Source of the DNA: Planctomycetota bacterium
Lineage (GTDB): Bacteria > Planctomycetota > Phycisphaerae > FEN-1346
Length of the DNA: 33,404 nucleotides
Direction of reading: 5' to 3'
NCBI GenBank assembly: GCA_026386995.1
Contig: JAPLMO010000270.1
Coordinates: forward strand, 1 to 33,404
Below are positions 8,317 to 15,845 of the stretch, piece after piece. The notes beneath the pieces are model-generated. The model was not told the origin of the DNA, made no database searches, and saw only the letters and a list, made by a program, of their open reading frames with translations. Positions within the stretch are counted from its first letter, which is position 1. Each line of letters begins with the position of its first letter. The position numbers and the translations under genes were made by a program.

Positions 8317-9017
8317 ATTTCGTTCCACGGCTTGCCGATGCTCACCACTTCGATGCTAGCCAGGTCCGCCGTCCCCAGGCCGCGCGCCTGGGCGCTGGCA
8401 AGGTACCGGACCGGCCGCTTCTCGGCCTCCAGGGGCTTGAGGCCCGCGGCGGCACGTTTCCGCTCCAGGATATCCAGGCCGATGCGGTCCAGCGCCACCG
8501 GGTCCGTGCTGACCAGGAGGCCGCCGTAAGGCCACTGCCACTGGGGCCGATGCGGAGGCCCGCCGTTGTACTGGGGCCGCAGGGCATCGCACACGACCAG
8601 TCGCAGCCGGTCGCGGATGAGCGGGCTGGCGCAAACGTCCGCCACAAACGGGTCGCAGCCGTTCTCGTGGTACTTGTTCGGATTGTGGATCGCCCCGAAG
8701 AAGTTTTTCAGGGCGCATGAGAGGCCGGCGATGTTGTGGTCCTTCAGAACGCAGGCGCTCACGAGGGCGGTCGTCTCATCGGTGACAATGCGGCTGTAGT
8801 TGCTGCCGATCTCGCCGCTCGTGATGATTTCGGACCCGTAGCCGGCGTTGCCGCGGCTGCCGAGGGCGTCTGTGCCGAAGCAGCGGGGCCCCTTGCCGGA
8901 GGCACTGCGCAAGTCGTAGCCCGCCTTGTCAAGTTCGACGCTCGTGCGGTCCCAGATAATCACTTGCTGCGGCGCCAGGCCGATGGCGCTGAGGCCAGCC
9001 GCCGCAGCCAGGGCCAC
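8313..9017 (-). CDS. DUF362 domain protein, open segment after amber
   Basis: Open part of a DUF362-family gene, a domain often found with iron-sulfur enzymes and in AmmeMemoRadiSam loci. Visible are the IWDRTSVELDKAGY segment, PLIRDRLRLVVCDALRP and the closing DPVALDRIGLDILE. The reading frame does not really begin at the GTG at 9017. It continues upstream without a stop through family-like sequence (ADRVGIKVNCLGYVTRP) to an amber codon at 9263-9261, and beyond it to a Tat signal at 9440. Between the amber and 9017 there is no ATG, GTG or TTG in frame, so a 234-residue product from 9017 would lack the conserved N-terminal part of the domain. It may be non-functional unless the amber is read through or is a sequence error. 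Confidence 0.7.
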   Translation of the reverse strand: MALAAAAGLSAIGLAPQQVIIWDRTSVELDKAGYDLRSASGKGPRCFGTDALGSRGNAGYGSEIITSGEIGSNYSRIVTDETTALVSACVLKDHNIAGLSCALKNFFGAIHNPNKYHENGCDPFVADVCASPLIRDRLRLVVCDALRPQYNGGPPHRPQWQWPYGGLLVSTDPVALDRIGLDILERKRAAAGLKPLEAEKRPVRYLASAQARGLGTADLASIEVVSIGKPWNEI

Positions 9018-9250
9018 GGCCGGCCGCGTGACGTAGCCCAGGCAGTTGACCTTGATGCCTACGCGGTCGGCGGGCTTGAACCAGCGTGCCCAGCCGTCGG
9101 CCGCCTTGGCATCGCCGGAGAGGGCCTTGACGGCTTCGTCGAGCAGTTCGCGGACACGTTCGGGCGCGGGCCCCTGCCCTTTGGCGGCCAGCGATTCGTG
9201 GCGAATGACGACGACGCACGACTTGCCCGACGCTGTAGCAACAGATACCG

Positions 9251-9322
9251 CGCGGCGGGTCTACGTACCCGCCGCGTCAGATATTGCCGACGTGCGCGGC
9301 GGGTACGGAGACCCGCCGCGCA
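9251..9322 (+). repeat. composite two-hairpin element, copy in DUF362 gene
   Basis: Hairpin 1 is 9251-9276 (CGCGGCGGGT-CTACGT-ACCCGCCGCG). Hairpin 2 is 9293-9322 (TGCGCGGCGGGT-ACGGAG-ACCCGCCGCGCA), identical to hairpin 2 at 6507-6536. The 16-nt linker again contains GCCGACG. The element is antisense to the host gene. Confidence 0.82.
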
Positions 9323-9440
9323 GAGATTCAGAGGGCTCGCCGCGCAGGGGCGTTGGCAACGCGGCCATGAGGCCCGCGCCTGCAACCGCCGCCGCCCCTG
9401 CCAGAAACCGCCTGCGCGTTACCCCTCCGGCAGCCATCAT
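9261..9440 (-). pseudogene. severed 5' part of DUF362 gene: Tat signal plus amber
   Basis: In frame with the DUF362 segment, codons 1-59 read MMAAGGVTRRRFLAG... and then a hydrophobic Ala-rich stretch, a clear twin-arginine signal (Arg9-Arg11). An Arg/Pro/Gly-rich linker encoded by the palindromic repeat follows. Codon 60 (9263-9261) is TAG, and its complement CTA forms the first three bases of the 6-nt loop of a perfect hairpin. The ATG at 9440 overlaps the upstream TGA as ATGA, so this is the original gene start. TAG is the normal stop of several neighbours (for example those ending at 3824, 6925, 7051 and 11289), so recoding is unlikely. A sequencing error cannot be excluded. Confidence 0.75.
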
Positions 9441-11071
9441 TTTCCGGCCGCCTCATGCTCGCCGAAGACCTGGGCGCTGAACGAGTAGAATTCCGTCTTC
9501 GGGTCCTTCAAGGCGCTCTCGGGCAACCCGGCCTTCTGGCAGAGGTTAAGGAGGTACTGCTCGCGGTTCCAGCCCTGCTCGCCTGGCACCTGTGGCAGGA
9601 AAAGGCCCTGATTGCGGCCGAGGCCCATCATCAGGCCGTCGCGCCCGATAACGATGGTCGTGAGGTCGGTCAGGCGGCGCATCGGGCTGAGGACCGAGAT
9701 TTCAATCGAGAGCGCCGGCACTTCCTTCAGCGTGATGCGGTTGCCCGTGAACCGCGGGTCCAGGCACGAGTTGCACGCGTTGTTGATGATCGACTCGTAC
9801 AGGGGCTCCACGGCGACGACGTGGCCGATGCAGCCGCGCAGTTCCTCGCGGTTCTTCAGGGTCACAAACGCGGCGCCGGCAGTCTTGAGGGCGGCCGTCA
9901 GTTCGTACTTCGCCGGGTCGGCCTTCAGGTGATCGCCGGTCTTCATGTAGTGCGCTACGGTGTCGCGCGCCAGGCGCAGCAACGTGGCCTGCTCCTGTTT
10001 CGTGAGGCCCTCGCCCGCCCGCCAGATCGCGACGGCCGCGTACGTGACGGAGTTCGTCCAGTCGCCCGTGATCTGACCGCTCGTGTCATAGGCCACCCGT
10101 GTGCCGCGCACGTCGCCCCACGGCTCGAGGATCTTCAGCAGCACTCCGATGCCGGCGCGGCCGCAGATGGTGTCCTGGGTCTGCTTGAGATAGGCGTCCC
10201 AGCCCGGGACGTCGACTTCCAGGATCTCGCGCACCGCCAGATCGTTGAGCCTCTGGAGGGTTTCCGGCGCGCGGTCGCGGAACGGCACGTAGCCGTAATT
10301 GGGCCCGTAATGCGTGAAATCGCTGCTGACGACGATGAGCGTGGAGTCGTCCACGAGCGGCCGGATCGCATCGGCCAGCATCGCCCGCTGGTCGGGCGCC
10401 ATGTCGCCCACGAGCACGTCGAGCAACTTGAACTGGCCGAGGGCACGCTGAAGGAACGGCAACTGGTTCTCGTCGGAGTGCTCCGTCCGGTGGGCGTCCG
10501 TCAACTCCTTAACGACGGGGCACTTCATGAGCGCGTCGCGGGCTTCCACGTCGACCGGGATCTTCCCGAGCGGCGTCTCGTACGCATCCACCCTGAGGAC
10601 GCTCGCCCCGCGGAGCGGGTACTGGTGGCTCATGCCCAGGAGGATCACCCGCTTGTATGTGCGGCCCTTGATGGTGGCATAGGCCTTCCCCGCCACGCTG
10701 CCGGAGAACTCATAGCCGGCGTGAGGGACGATCAGGGCCACGGGCGGCCTGTCGACCGACGGCGGCTGGGCCGAAAGATACGAATCGACCAGGCGGCCGA
10801 GTTTCTCGGGGTCGGCGGGGAACCAGCGACCCACCCCCGCACAAGAATGGACGATGCCGGTCGCGCCTGTGGCCTCCGCACTCGAAGGCGCGGCCGAGGT
10901 TGTCTGAAGCGTGGGCGTGGCGGCCTCCGGCTTTTGAGCCGCGGCAGGCGCGCTCTCGACTTTCGCGGGGGGCGGCGACTCGGCTTGCCCGCATGCCCCG
11001 ACCAGCACCAGAGAGGCGAAAACCGCTGCAAGCAAGGGCCATCGGTACGACAATCCGCGGCGAGTGATCAT
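9437..11071 (-). CDS. AmmeMemoRadiSam proteins B and A fused, lipoprotein
   Basis: 544-residue fusion. Residues 1-27 are a lipoprotein signal with lipobox LVGAC (Cys27), followed by an Ala/Pro-rich linker to about 70. Residues about 75-350 are a Memo-like domain with VPHAGYEFSG (His117), TEHSDENQLPFLQ (His198), SSDFTHYG (His254) and TICGRAGIG (Cys303), the positions expected for the Memo metal site. Residues about 357-535 are an AMMECR1 domain with the hallmark LRGCIGHV (411-418). Memo and AMMECR1 are usually separate genes; here they are one membrane-anchored polypeptide outside the cytoplasm. The ATG at 11071 has a strong GGAGG site. It is first in the operon, with a promoter candidate at 11126-11154, and its stop overlaps the DUF362 start (ATGA). 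Confidence 0.9.
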   Translation of the reverse strand: MITRRGLSYRWPLLAAVFASLVLVGACGQAESPPPAKVESAPAAAQKPEAATPTLQTTSAAPSSAEATGATGIVHSCAGVGRWFPADPEKLGRLVDSYLSAQPPSVDRPPVALIVPHAGYEFSGSVAGKAYATIKGRTYKRVILLGMSHQYPLRGASVLRVDAYETPLGKIPVDVEARDALMKCPVVKELTDAHRTEHSDENQLPFLQRALGQFKLLDVLVGDMAPDQRAMLADAIRPLVDDSTLIVVSSDFTHYGPNYGYVPFRDRAPETLQRLNDLAVREILEVDVPGWDAYLKQTQDTICGRAGIGVLLKILEPWGDVRGTRVAYDTSGQITGDWTNSVTYAAVAIWRAGEGLTKQEQATLLRLARDTVAHYMKTGDHLKADPAKYELTAALKTAGAAFVTLKNREELRGCIGHVVAVEPLYESIINNACNSCLDPRFTGNRITLKEVPALSIEISVLSPMRRLTDLTTIVIGRDGLMMGLGRNQGLFLPQVPGEQGWNREQYLLNLCQKAGLPESALKDPKTEFYSFSAQVFGEHEAAGK

Positions 11072-11125
11072 GGCAGACCTCCGGCGAGGGGTTGGCACGT
11101 CATTTAACACCGATTCGACGTATTG

Positions 11126-11154
11126 ATTGTAACGCCGCCCGAAACGCAAGGCAA
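11126..11154 (-). promoter_or_regulatory. sigma70-like promoter for the Memo-AMMECR1 gene
   Basis: On the minus strand, TTGCCT (11154-11149), a 17-bp spacer and TACAAT (11131-11126). It would start transcription about 48 nt before the ATG at 11071. Spacing and -10 are good; the -35 matches 4 of 6 bases. Inferred from pattern only. Confidence 0.45.
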
Positions 11155-11184
11155 CCGGCGCTTGCAGTCTGTCAACTTTGATCA

Positions 11185-11268
11185 TGTGGGTGCCACGGCT
11201 GCGCTGTTTGCAGCCGTGCTCGCCTGCCCGCGACCACGGCTGCACAAGGCGCAGCCGTGGCACCCACA
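11185..11268. repeat. 84-bp two-hairpin element with 20-bp terminal inverted repeats
   Basis: Perfect 20-bp inverted ends (11185-11204 and 11249-11268, beginning TGTGGGTGCCACGG). Inside, CACGGCTGC/GCAGCCGTG pairs form two hairpins, one with a GCTGTTT loop and one with ACAAGGC. The layout and the GCACAAGGC tip match the 63-bp element at 8228-8290, although the stem bases differ. It lies in the gap between the nitroreductase end and the Memo-AMMECR1 promoter. Confidence 0.8.
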
Positions 11269-11288
11269 GATTTAATCGTGACAGGCTA

Positions 11289-11783
11289 CTAGAATTTGCC
11301 CCAGTGCAGGACTTCCTGGAGCGGCCGCTTCTTGGGGTTCGGAAGCGGCCCCTCCGGCCAGCCCACCGCCACCAGGGCCACCAGACGCATGACGTCGGGC
11401 GCTTCAAGGTACTCAACGACCTTCGGTGCGTACGGTTTCTTATCTCCTGCGACCCAGCAGGCCCCGAGGCCCAACGCGTGGGCGGCAACGAGAATGTTCT
11501 GCGTGGCGGCCGAGCCGTCCTCCAGATAGTACTTTGTGTCCTTCGCCAGGACGGCGATGCAGACCGGCGCATCGGCGATGAACGGCCCGTGGTCGGTCAT
11601 CCCGGCAATCTGTCGAAGCGCGGCCTTATCCGTCACGACGACGAACTCGCACGGCTGCTCGTTCCGGGCCGTGGCCGCCAGGCGTCCCGCGTCGATCACC
11701 TTCTCGATGAGGTCCCGCGGCGCCTCGCGGGCGGCGAATTTGCGGCAGGAACGGCGTGTTTGCAGGGCTTCGAGGGCGTCCAT
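11289..11783 (-). CDS. nitroreductase family protein (second copy)
   Basis: 164-residue FMN-dependent nitroreductase-like protein, cytoplasmic. The FMN motif RRSCRKF (10-16) and ARNEQPCEF (about 40-48) are present, along with the flavin-contact segment GSAATQNILVAAHALGLGACW (about 88-108). It ends KKRPLQEVLHW, the same closing pattern as the paralogue at 3852-4352, from which it otherwise differs a good deal. A good AAAGGAG site precedes the ATG. It starts 21 bp after the LptC-like gene, so it is likely the last gene of the kdsD-kdsC-lptC unit, though its role there is not obvious. It stops with TAG. Confidence 0.87.
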   Translation of the reverse strand: MDALEALQTRRSCRKFAAREAPRDLIEKVIDAGRLAATARNEQPCEFVVVTDKAALRQIAGMTDHGPFIADAPVCIAVLAKDTKYYLEDGSAATQNILVAAHALGLGACWVAGDKKPYAPKVVEYLEAPDVMRLVALVAVGWPEGPLPNPKKRPLQEVLHWGKF

Positions 11784-11804
11784 GGTCGGCTCCTTTGCTT
11801 GTGC

Positions 11805-14800
11805 TTACGGCGTGAACATCGGCTTTGGCGCAGACTTGCCGGTCGGGTTCACCTTGGGCTTCTGCGAGAGGGTGATCGACTGCTGCTCGACAACGTTAAC
11901 CCGGCCGGTCGCCGGCTCAAAGGCGATGATCCTTGCGACGATCTCTCCGAATTCCTGGCTGGCCTCGTTCTCCTGCCACAGCCGCGCCCAATCGTCCATT
12001 CCGCGATAAAGGCGAATCTCTTCCGGCACGCGCTGGTAGATGAGCCGCTCGCAGATGCCGCGACGGTCGTCCACCCACAGGCGCACGCCGCCGTCAGCGA
12101 CGAGTTTCTCGACGGCCATGCGCTCATCGCGCGGAACATCGGGGCCGGGCGTTGCGGATGCCGTGGATACCGGGGGCGCCACGGCCGCTCCGGCAGCCGC
12201 CGGGGCCGGTTTCTCGCTGAAGACCGCCTGCAGGTCGCTGCTCTCGAGGCGTACCGCCCTTGCCGCCGTGGCCTGCGTCGTGCCGCCGGGAGACGACCGG
12301 CCCGTGTGGACCGTTTCGACGGCCCCCTTGAAATAGGCGCGGTCGCTGCTGCCGTCGTAGGCCATGCTTTCGGCCCAGCCCACCTCGGTCCGCGCGTAGC
12401 CGACGGGGATCGTGCCTTTCCAGATGCCGTTCATGGCATCGGGCGAGAGCCCCGGGGTTCCCGCCTCGCCCGGCTTCGGCTTCTCGCGTGAGAGGATGCG
12501 GAGGCGCCCCGGGCCGCGGATGTACGCCTTGCGGCTCTCGTCGACGTAGGTCAGGTTATCGCCAATCATTTCCATCGTGAAACGGAGCGTTCTGTCGGGG
12601 TCCCACTGCTGATCGATGGTGCGGACGTCTTTTTCGGCAAAGAGGCGCACGAGGGCCTTGTTGCGGCCGAAGAGTTGGTCCGTTTCGCCGCCGGACTTCG
12701 CGGCGGGGTCCTTGCTCTTGCCGCTCTTGGCCGCCGGAGGCGAGGCCGGGGCAGCCGCGGCCGCCACGGCCAACGCAGGCACGGCTTGGCCCGGCGCGGG
12801 CGCCGCGGCGGTATCGGCGGGCTTGTCGGCGAAGTAGATCCACAGACGCTCCGAAGCCAGGCGGCTGGTGCCGGTCGTGGCGGTAACGCCGCCGTCGAAC
12901 TGGGCGAAATTGCGCTTATCCACAAACAGCATGCTGTTCTTCCACTGGACGAGCAGCGGCTCGGCCGCCTTGCGCTGGCGGCCGCGGAGGTCGGTCGTGG
13001 AGGGCATTTCCAGTTCGCCCGCGCCGCGGACGACCGCGGTGCCCTCGGCCTGGTTGAACTCGATCCGCGGCCCGACGACACGCGATGCGCCCCGCCCGGC
13101 CCGCGCCGGCCGGCCCTCCAGCATGAGGGTACCCGCCGCCAAGTCGCGCCGCACGTGGTCGCCCTCGGCGTGCAGGTCCTCGCGGTCCACCAGCACGTTG
13201 CCGCTCGCCTCGAAGAACTGCGGTTCCACGCCCCCCTTGGCCGCAGGCCCGAACTTCACGAGCAGATCCTCGGCGCGGATCTTGCCGCTCGGGTCGTTGA
13301 TCTCCACGGCGCCCTTGGCTTTCAACTGATGCGGCTGCGTGTCGCCGGCCGCGTCACGAACAAAAAGCATGTCGAGGTCCTGGCAGGCGATGTCTCCGAC
13401 CGCCATCTTCGGGGAACTTTTCGCGGCAGGCTCCTGCCCGGCCCCCGGCGTAGCGGCGGCGGGGGCAACGGGAGCGGTTTCGGGCGGCTGGTTCTTGATA
13501 AAGACATCGCCGTGACCGACGAGGTGGTCGACCGCCTGGCCGCGCCCCGGCTGCGATTTCGAGAAATCGACCGCCAGTTCTTCGCCCATCATTGTGCTGT
13601 CGGCCTGCTTGACGACCGCGTGGCCGCTGAAGGCCGCGCGGCGGATCTCGCCCATTCCGGCCGATGTGTCGGTCGGCAACTGGTAGAATTCCAGGTGCAT
13701 CCCGCGGGTCCATGCGGCATCGAGCGGCGTCGGCGGTGGGGGGGGCGCCGCCGGGGCGTCGGCCGCCGGTTTTTTCGCCTTGCCGGAGAAACTCATGCCC
13801 TGCGTCTGGGCGAACAGGCGGCCCTCGCCCTGGACGTCGGCAGTCGCGTACGGATGGTCAGGCCGGACGAAGCGGTCGAAGTCCAGGCGCCCGCCCGTCA
13901 GACGCAGCCGGCCCGGCTGTTCCATCAGCATCGGGGATTCCTTGCCGATGATGCTGCCGGACCCCGTCTTGACGTTGTACTGGACTTCGGACCCAACCAC
14001 GTGCGTCTGCCCGTCGTCCACCACAACAGGCGAACCGGTCGCATTGACCATGTGCACGGCATCGCCGAGGCGCTTACGCTCCTCGGCTGTGACGGGCGTA
14101 ATGATGAGCGGGCCGTAGGCCATGACGACAAGCGGCGGCGGGGCGTCGGGACGCAGCACCTTGGCGGCTGCGGCGCCCTCGCGGGCGCGCGAAGCGGAAG
14201 GACCCCGCTTGGACTTCGGCGCGGTGCCGGCCGCGCTGTCCGGCGCCGTACCGGCAACATCGGTCAGCGGCGCGACGGGTTTCGGCGCGGCCTGTCCGGG
14301 GGGGCCCGACTTGCCCGGACGGTTGTAAAGGGCCAGCCGGTCGCACAGGATTTTCTGCTCTCCCTGTCGGGCATCCACGTCGCCCGCCAAGTCGATGCGC
14401 CAGAGGTCGCCACTCTCGCTCTGCGCCTGGGCGGTCGCCGAGGTCGCACCGGCGCCGGCCGGCGCGGGGGCCGCCTTCGGCGCGCCTGGGGCTGCCGCAG
14501 CCGCAGCACCGGCCGCCGGGCTCGCCGGCGCGGCGCCGGCCGGGGTGGGCAGCCCGATGGAAACGCGGTCTCCGGTGGCCAGGGTGATCCGGATGTCCTC
14601 CAGGAAGGTCATGGTGTTGATGCGGCGGGTCTTGCGATCGATCGCCATCCGCATCTTGCGGGCCGTAAGCATCATGTCGATGGCGGCCATGGTGATGGGG
14701 CCGTCGGTCGAAAGTTCGCTGATGTCGCCGCTAAAGTGGAGGTCCTCCATGTCCACGAGGATGTCGTCCGAGCGATCGTCCGGCGTGCCGCGGTCATGGA

Positions 14801-15239
14801 TCATGACGACGTTGCCCCAGAGGACGCCCGACTCGATGTTGGCCAGGTTGGTCATGGGGCCTTTGGTCACAACGGTCGCCTGGTCGGCCAGGAGGGTGAT
14901 GATTTCACCGGCCTTGGTGAAGAACTGGATCCGAGGGCGCTCGATGTCGGCCGTGGTGGCGCTCTTGTGAACCAGGCGGTCGGCCAGGAACCGCATCTCA
15001 AGGCGGCCATCGCGGTCCTTACGCATGAGGTTGATGTTTTCGGACTCGACGTGCTCCATGCTCTGGACCTTCATCCGCTCGACGCCCTTTGGGATGGCGG
15101 GCACCGTGCCGTCCGGGAGCGACATGTGGTTGACGTCGAAACTGGCCTCCCAGTCGCGATACACCCAATGGAGGACCGTGAAGACGAAGACCGCCGCCAG
15201 CAGCGGCAACACGACGAGCATGATACGCTTAAACGTCAC
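11805..15239 (-). CDS. giant LptC/OstA-like envelope protein
   Basis: 1144 residues. An uncleaved N-terminal anchor (residues 5-27, hydrophobic) is followed by a very long periplasmic part. The first 200 residues look like LptC: an anchored protein with statements such as MEDLHFSGDISELSTDGPITMAA and TARKMRMAI. Later segments repeat the OstA/LptA theme of short beta strands with alternating V/G/D (DVQGEGRLFAQTQGM, EASGNVLVDREDLHAEGDHV, YFKGAVETV), separated by Ala/Pro-rich linkers (about 230-275, 310-370, 600-625, 860-890). LptC is normally about 190 residues, so this may be LptC fused to several LptA-like bridge units. The GTG start overlaps the kdsC stop (GTGA), and position after kdsD/kdsC supports an LPS transport role. 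No lptB, lptF/G or lptD is in the window. Confidence 0.72.
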   Translation of the reverse strand: MTFKRIMLVVLPLLAAVFVFTVLHWVYRDWEASFDVNHMSLPDGTVPAIPKGVERMKVQSMEHVESENINLMRKDRDGRLEMRFLADRLVHKSATTADIERPRIQFFTKAGEIITLLADQATVVTKGPMTNLANIESGVLWGNVVMIHDRGTPDDRSDDILVDMEDLHFSGDISELSTDGPITMAAIDMMLTARKMRMAIDRKTRRINTMTFLEDIRITLATGDRVSIGLPTPAGAAPASPAAGAAAAAAPGAPKAAPAPAGAGATSATAQAQSESGDLWRIDLAGDVDARQGEQKILCDRLALYNRPGKSGPPGQAAPKPVAPLTDVAGTAPDSAAGTAPKSKRGPSASRAREGAAAAKVLRPDAPPPLVVMAYGPLIITPVTAEERKRLGDAVHMVNATGSPVVVDDGQTHVVGSEVQYNVKTGSGSIIGKESPMLMEQPGRLRLTGGRLDFDRFVRPDHPYATADVQGEGRLFAQTQGMSFSGKAKKPAADAPAAPPPPPTPLDAAWTRGMHLEFYQLPTDTSAGMGEIRRAAFSGHAVVKQADSTMMGEELAVDFSKSQPGRGQAVDHLVGHGDVFIKNQPPETAPVAPAAATPGAGQEPAAKSSPKMAVGDIACQDLDMLFVRDAAGDTQPHQLKAKGAVEINDPSGKIRAEDLLVKFGPAAKGGVEPQFFEASGNVLVDREDLHAEGDHVRRDLAAGTLMLEGRPARAGRGASRVVGPRIEFNQAEGTAVVRGAGELEMPSTTDLRGRQRKAAEPLLVQWKNSMLFVDKRNFAQFDGGVTATTGTSRLASERLWIYFADKPADTAAAPAPGQAVPALAVAAAAAPASPPAAKSGKSKDPAAKSGGETDQLFGRNKALVRLFAEKDVRTIDQQWDPDRTLRFTMEMIGDNLTYVDESRKAYIRGPGRLRILSREKPKPGEAGTPGLSPDAMNGIWKGTIPVGYARTEVGWAESMAYDGSSDRAYFKGAVETVHTGRSSPGGTTQATAARAVRLESSDLQAVFSEKPAPAAAGAAVAPPVSTASATPGPDVPRDERMAVEKLVADGGVRLWVDDRRGICERLIYQRVPEEIRLYRGMDDWARLWQENEASQEFGEIVARIIAFEPATGRVNVVEQQSITLSQKPKVNPTGKSAPKPMFTP

Positions 15240-15793
15240 TGGTCACCTTTTGGCGGCCGCCTTAAGGCCGGCAGGTCGGCCGGCAACTGATTCGTGTAGC
15301 GATCCAGAATCCGGCCCCAGCGTCCCTGGTACTTCAGGATGAGTTCGATCGTTTCGCGTACGGCCCCCGCCCCTCCCGCGTGCTTCGTCACATAATGGGC
15401 GGCCCGCTTGACCTCGTCCGACGCGCCGGCCGTCGCCACGGCAAAGCCGGCCCGCGCCAGCAGCGGCAGGTCGGGCAGATCGTCGCCGATGCAGCAGACG
15501 CGGTCCGCCGTCCGGCCGAAACGCTTCAGGACCTTCTCGAAGACCGGTAGTTTATCTTTGGCGCCTTCGTAGACGGCGTCAATGCCAATATCCTTGGCCC
15601 GGATGCGGATTGTCCGCGATGCGCGGCCCGAAAGGACTGCCGCCTGGTGGCCGACGCGAAGCCAGTACTTGACGCCCTGGCCGTCCTGAACGTCAAATGC
15701 CTTGACGTCGGCGCCGCGCGAATCATAAATGATCCGGCCGTCCGTCAGGACGCCGTCGACGTCGAGGATGAGCAAGTCGATTCTATCGAGCAT
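15236..15793 (-). CDS. kdsC: Kdo-8-phosphate phosphatase (HAD family)
   Basis: 185 residues, the usual KdsC length. The catalytic HAD motif is LDVDGVLTDG (Asp11 nucleophile and Asp13). VLSGRASRTIRIRAKDIGID follows (motif II serine in SGR), and GDDLPDLPLLARAGFAVA (about 107-125) carries the magnesium-binding aspartates. It removes phosphate from 3-deoxy-D-manno-octulosonate 8-phosphate on the path to CMP-Kdo and LPS. The ATG at 15793 follows AGGA; codons further upstream read spurious Arg/Pro sequence. It lies between kdsD and the LptC-like gene, matching the kdsD-kdsC-lptC order known from Proteobacteria. Its stop overlaps the next start. Confidence 0.9.
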   Translation of the reverse strand: MLDRIDLLILDVDGVLTDGRIIYDSRGADVKAFDVQDGQGVKYWLRVGHQAAVLSGRASRTIRIRAKDIGIDAVYEGAKDKLPVFEKVLKRFGRTADRVCCIGDDLPDLPLLARAGFAVATAGASDEVKRAAHYVTKHAGGAGAVRETIELILKYQGRWGRILDRYTNQLPADLPALRRPPKGDQ

Positions 15794-15813
15794 TTTTCCT
15801 GCCTTGGGAGTGC

Positions 15814-15833
15814 CCCGCGGCTTCCGCCGCGGG
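15814..15833. repeat. hairpin between kdsD and kdsC
   Basis: CCCGCGGC-TTCC-GCCGCGGG, a perfect 8-bp stem with 4-nt loop, in the 52-bp spacer between the kdsD stop and the kdsC start. It could tune the ratio of the two products. There is no U-tract. Confidence 0.5.
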
Positions 15834-15845
15834 CTCGCAACTGTT

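Noticed and set aside
9261..9263. Amber as a recoded sense codon
   Set aside because: Several neighbouring genes end with TAG in the normal way, so genome-wide reassignment is not supported.
12675..15290. 871-codon open frame on the plus strand
   Set aside because: It is antisense to the LptC-like gene, rich in Arg/Gly/His with no recognisable motif; GC-rich codon bias keeps the opposite strand open.
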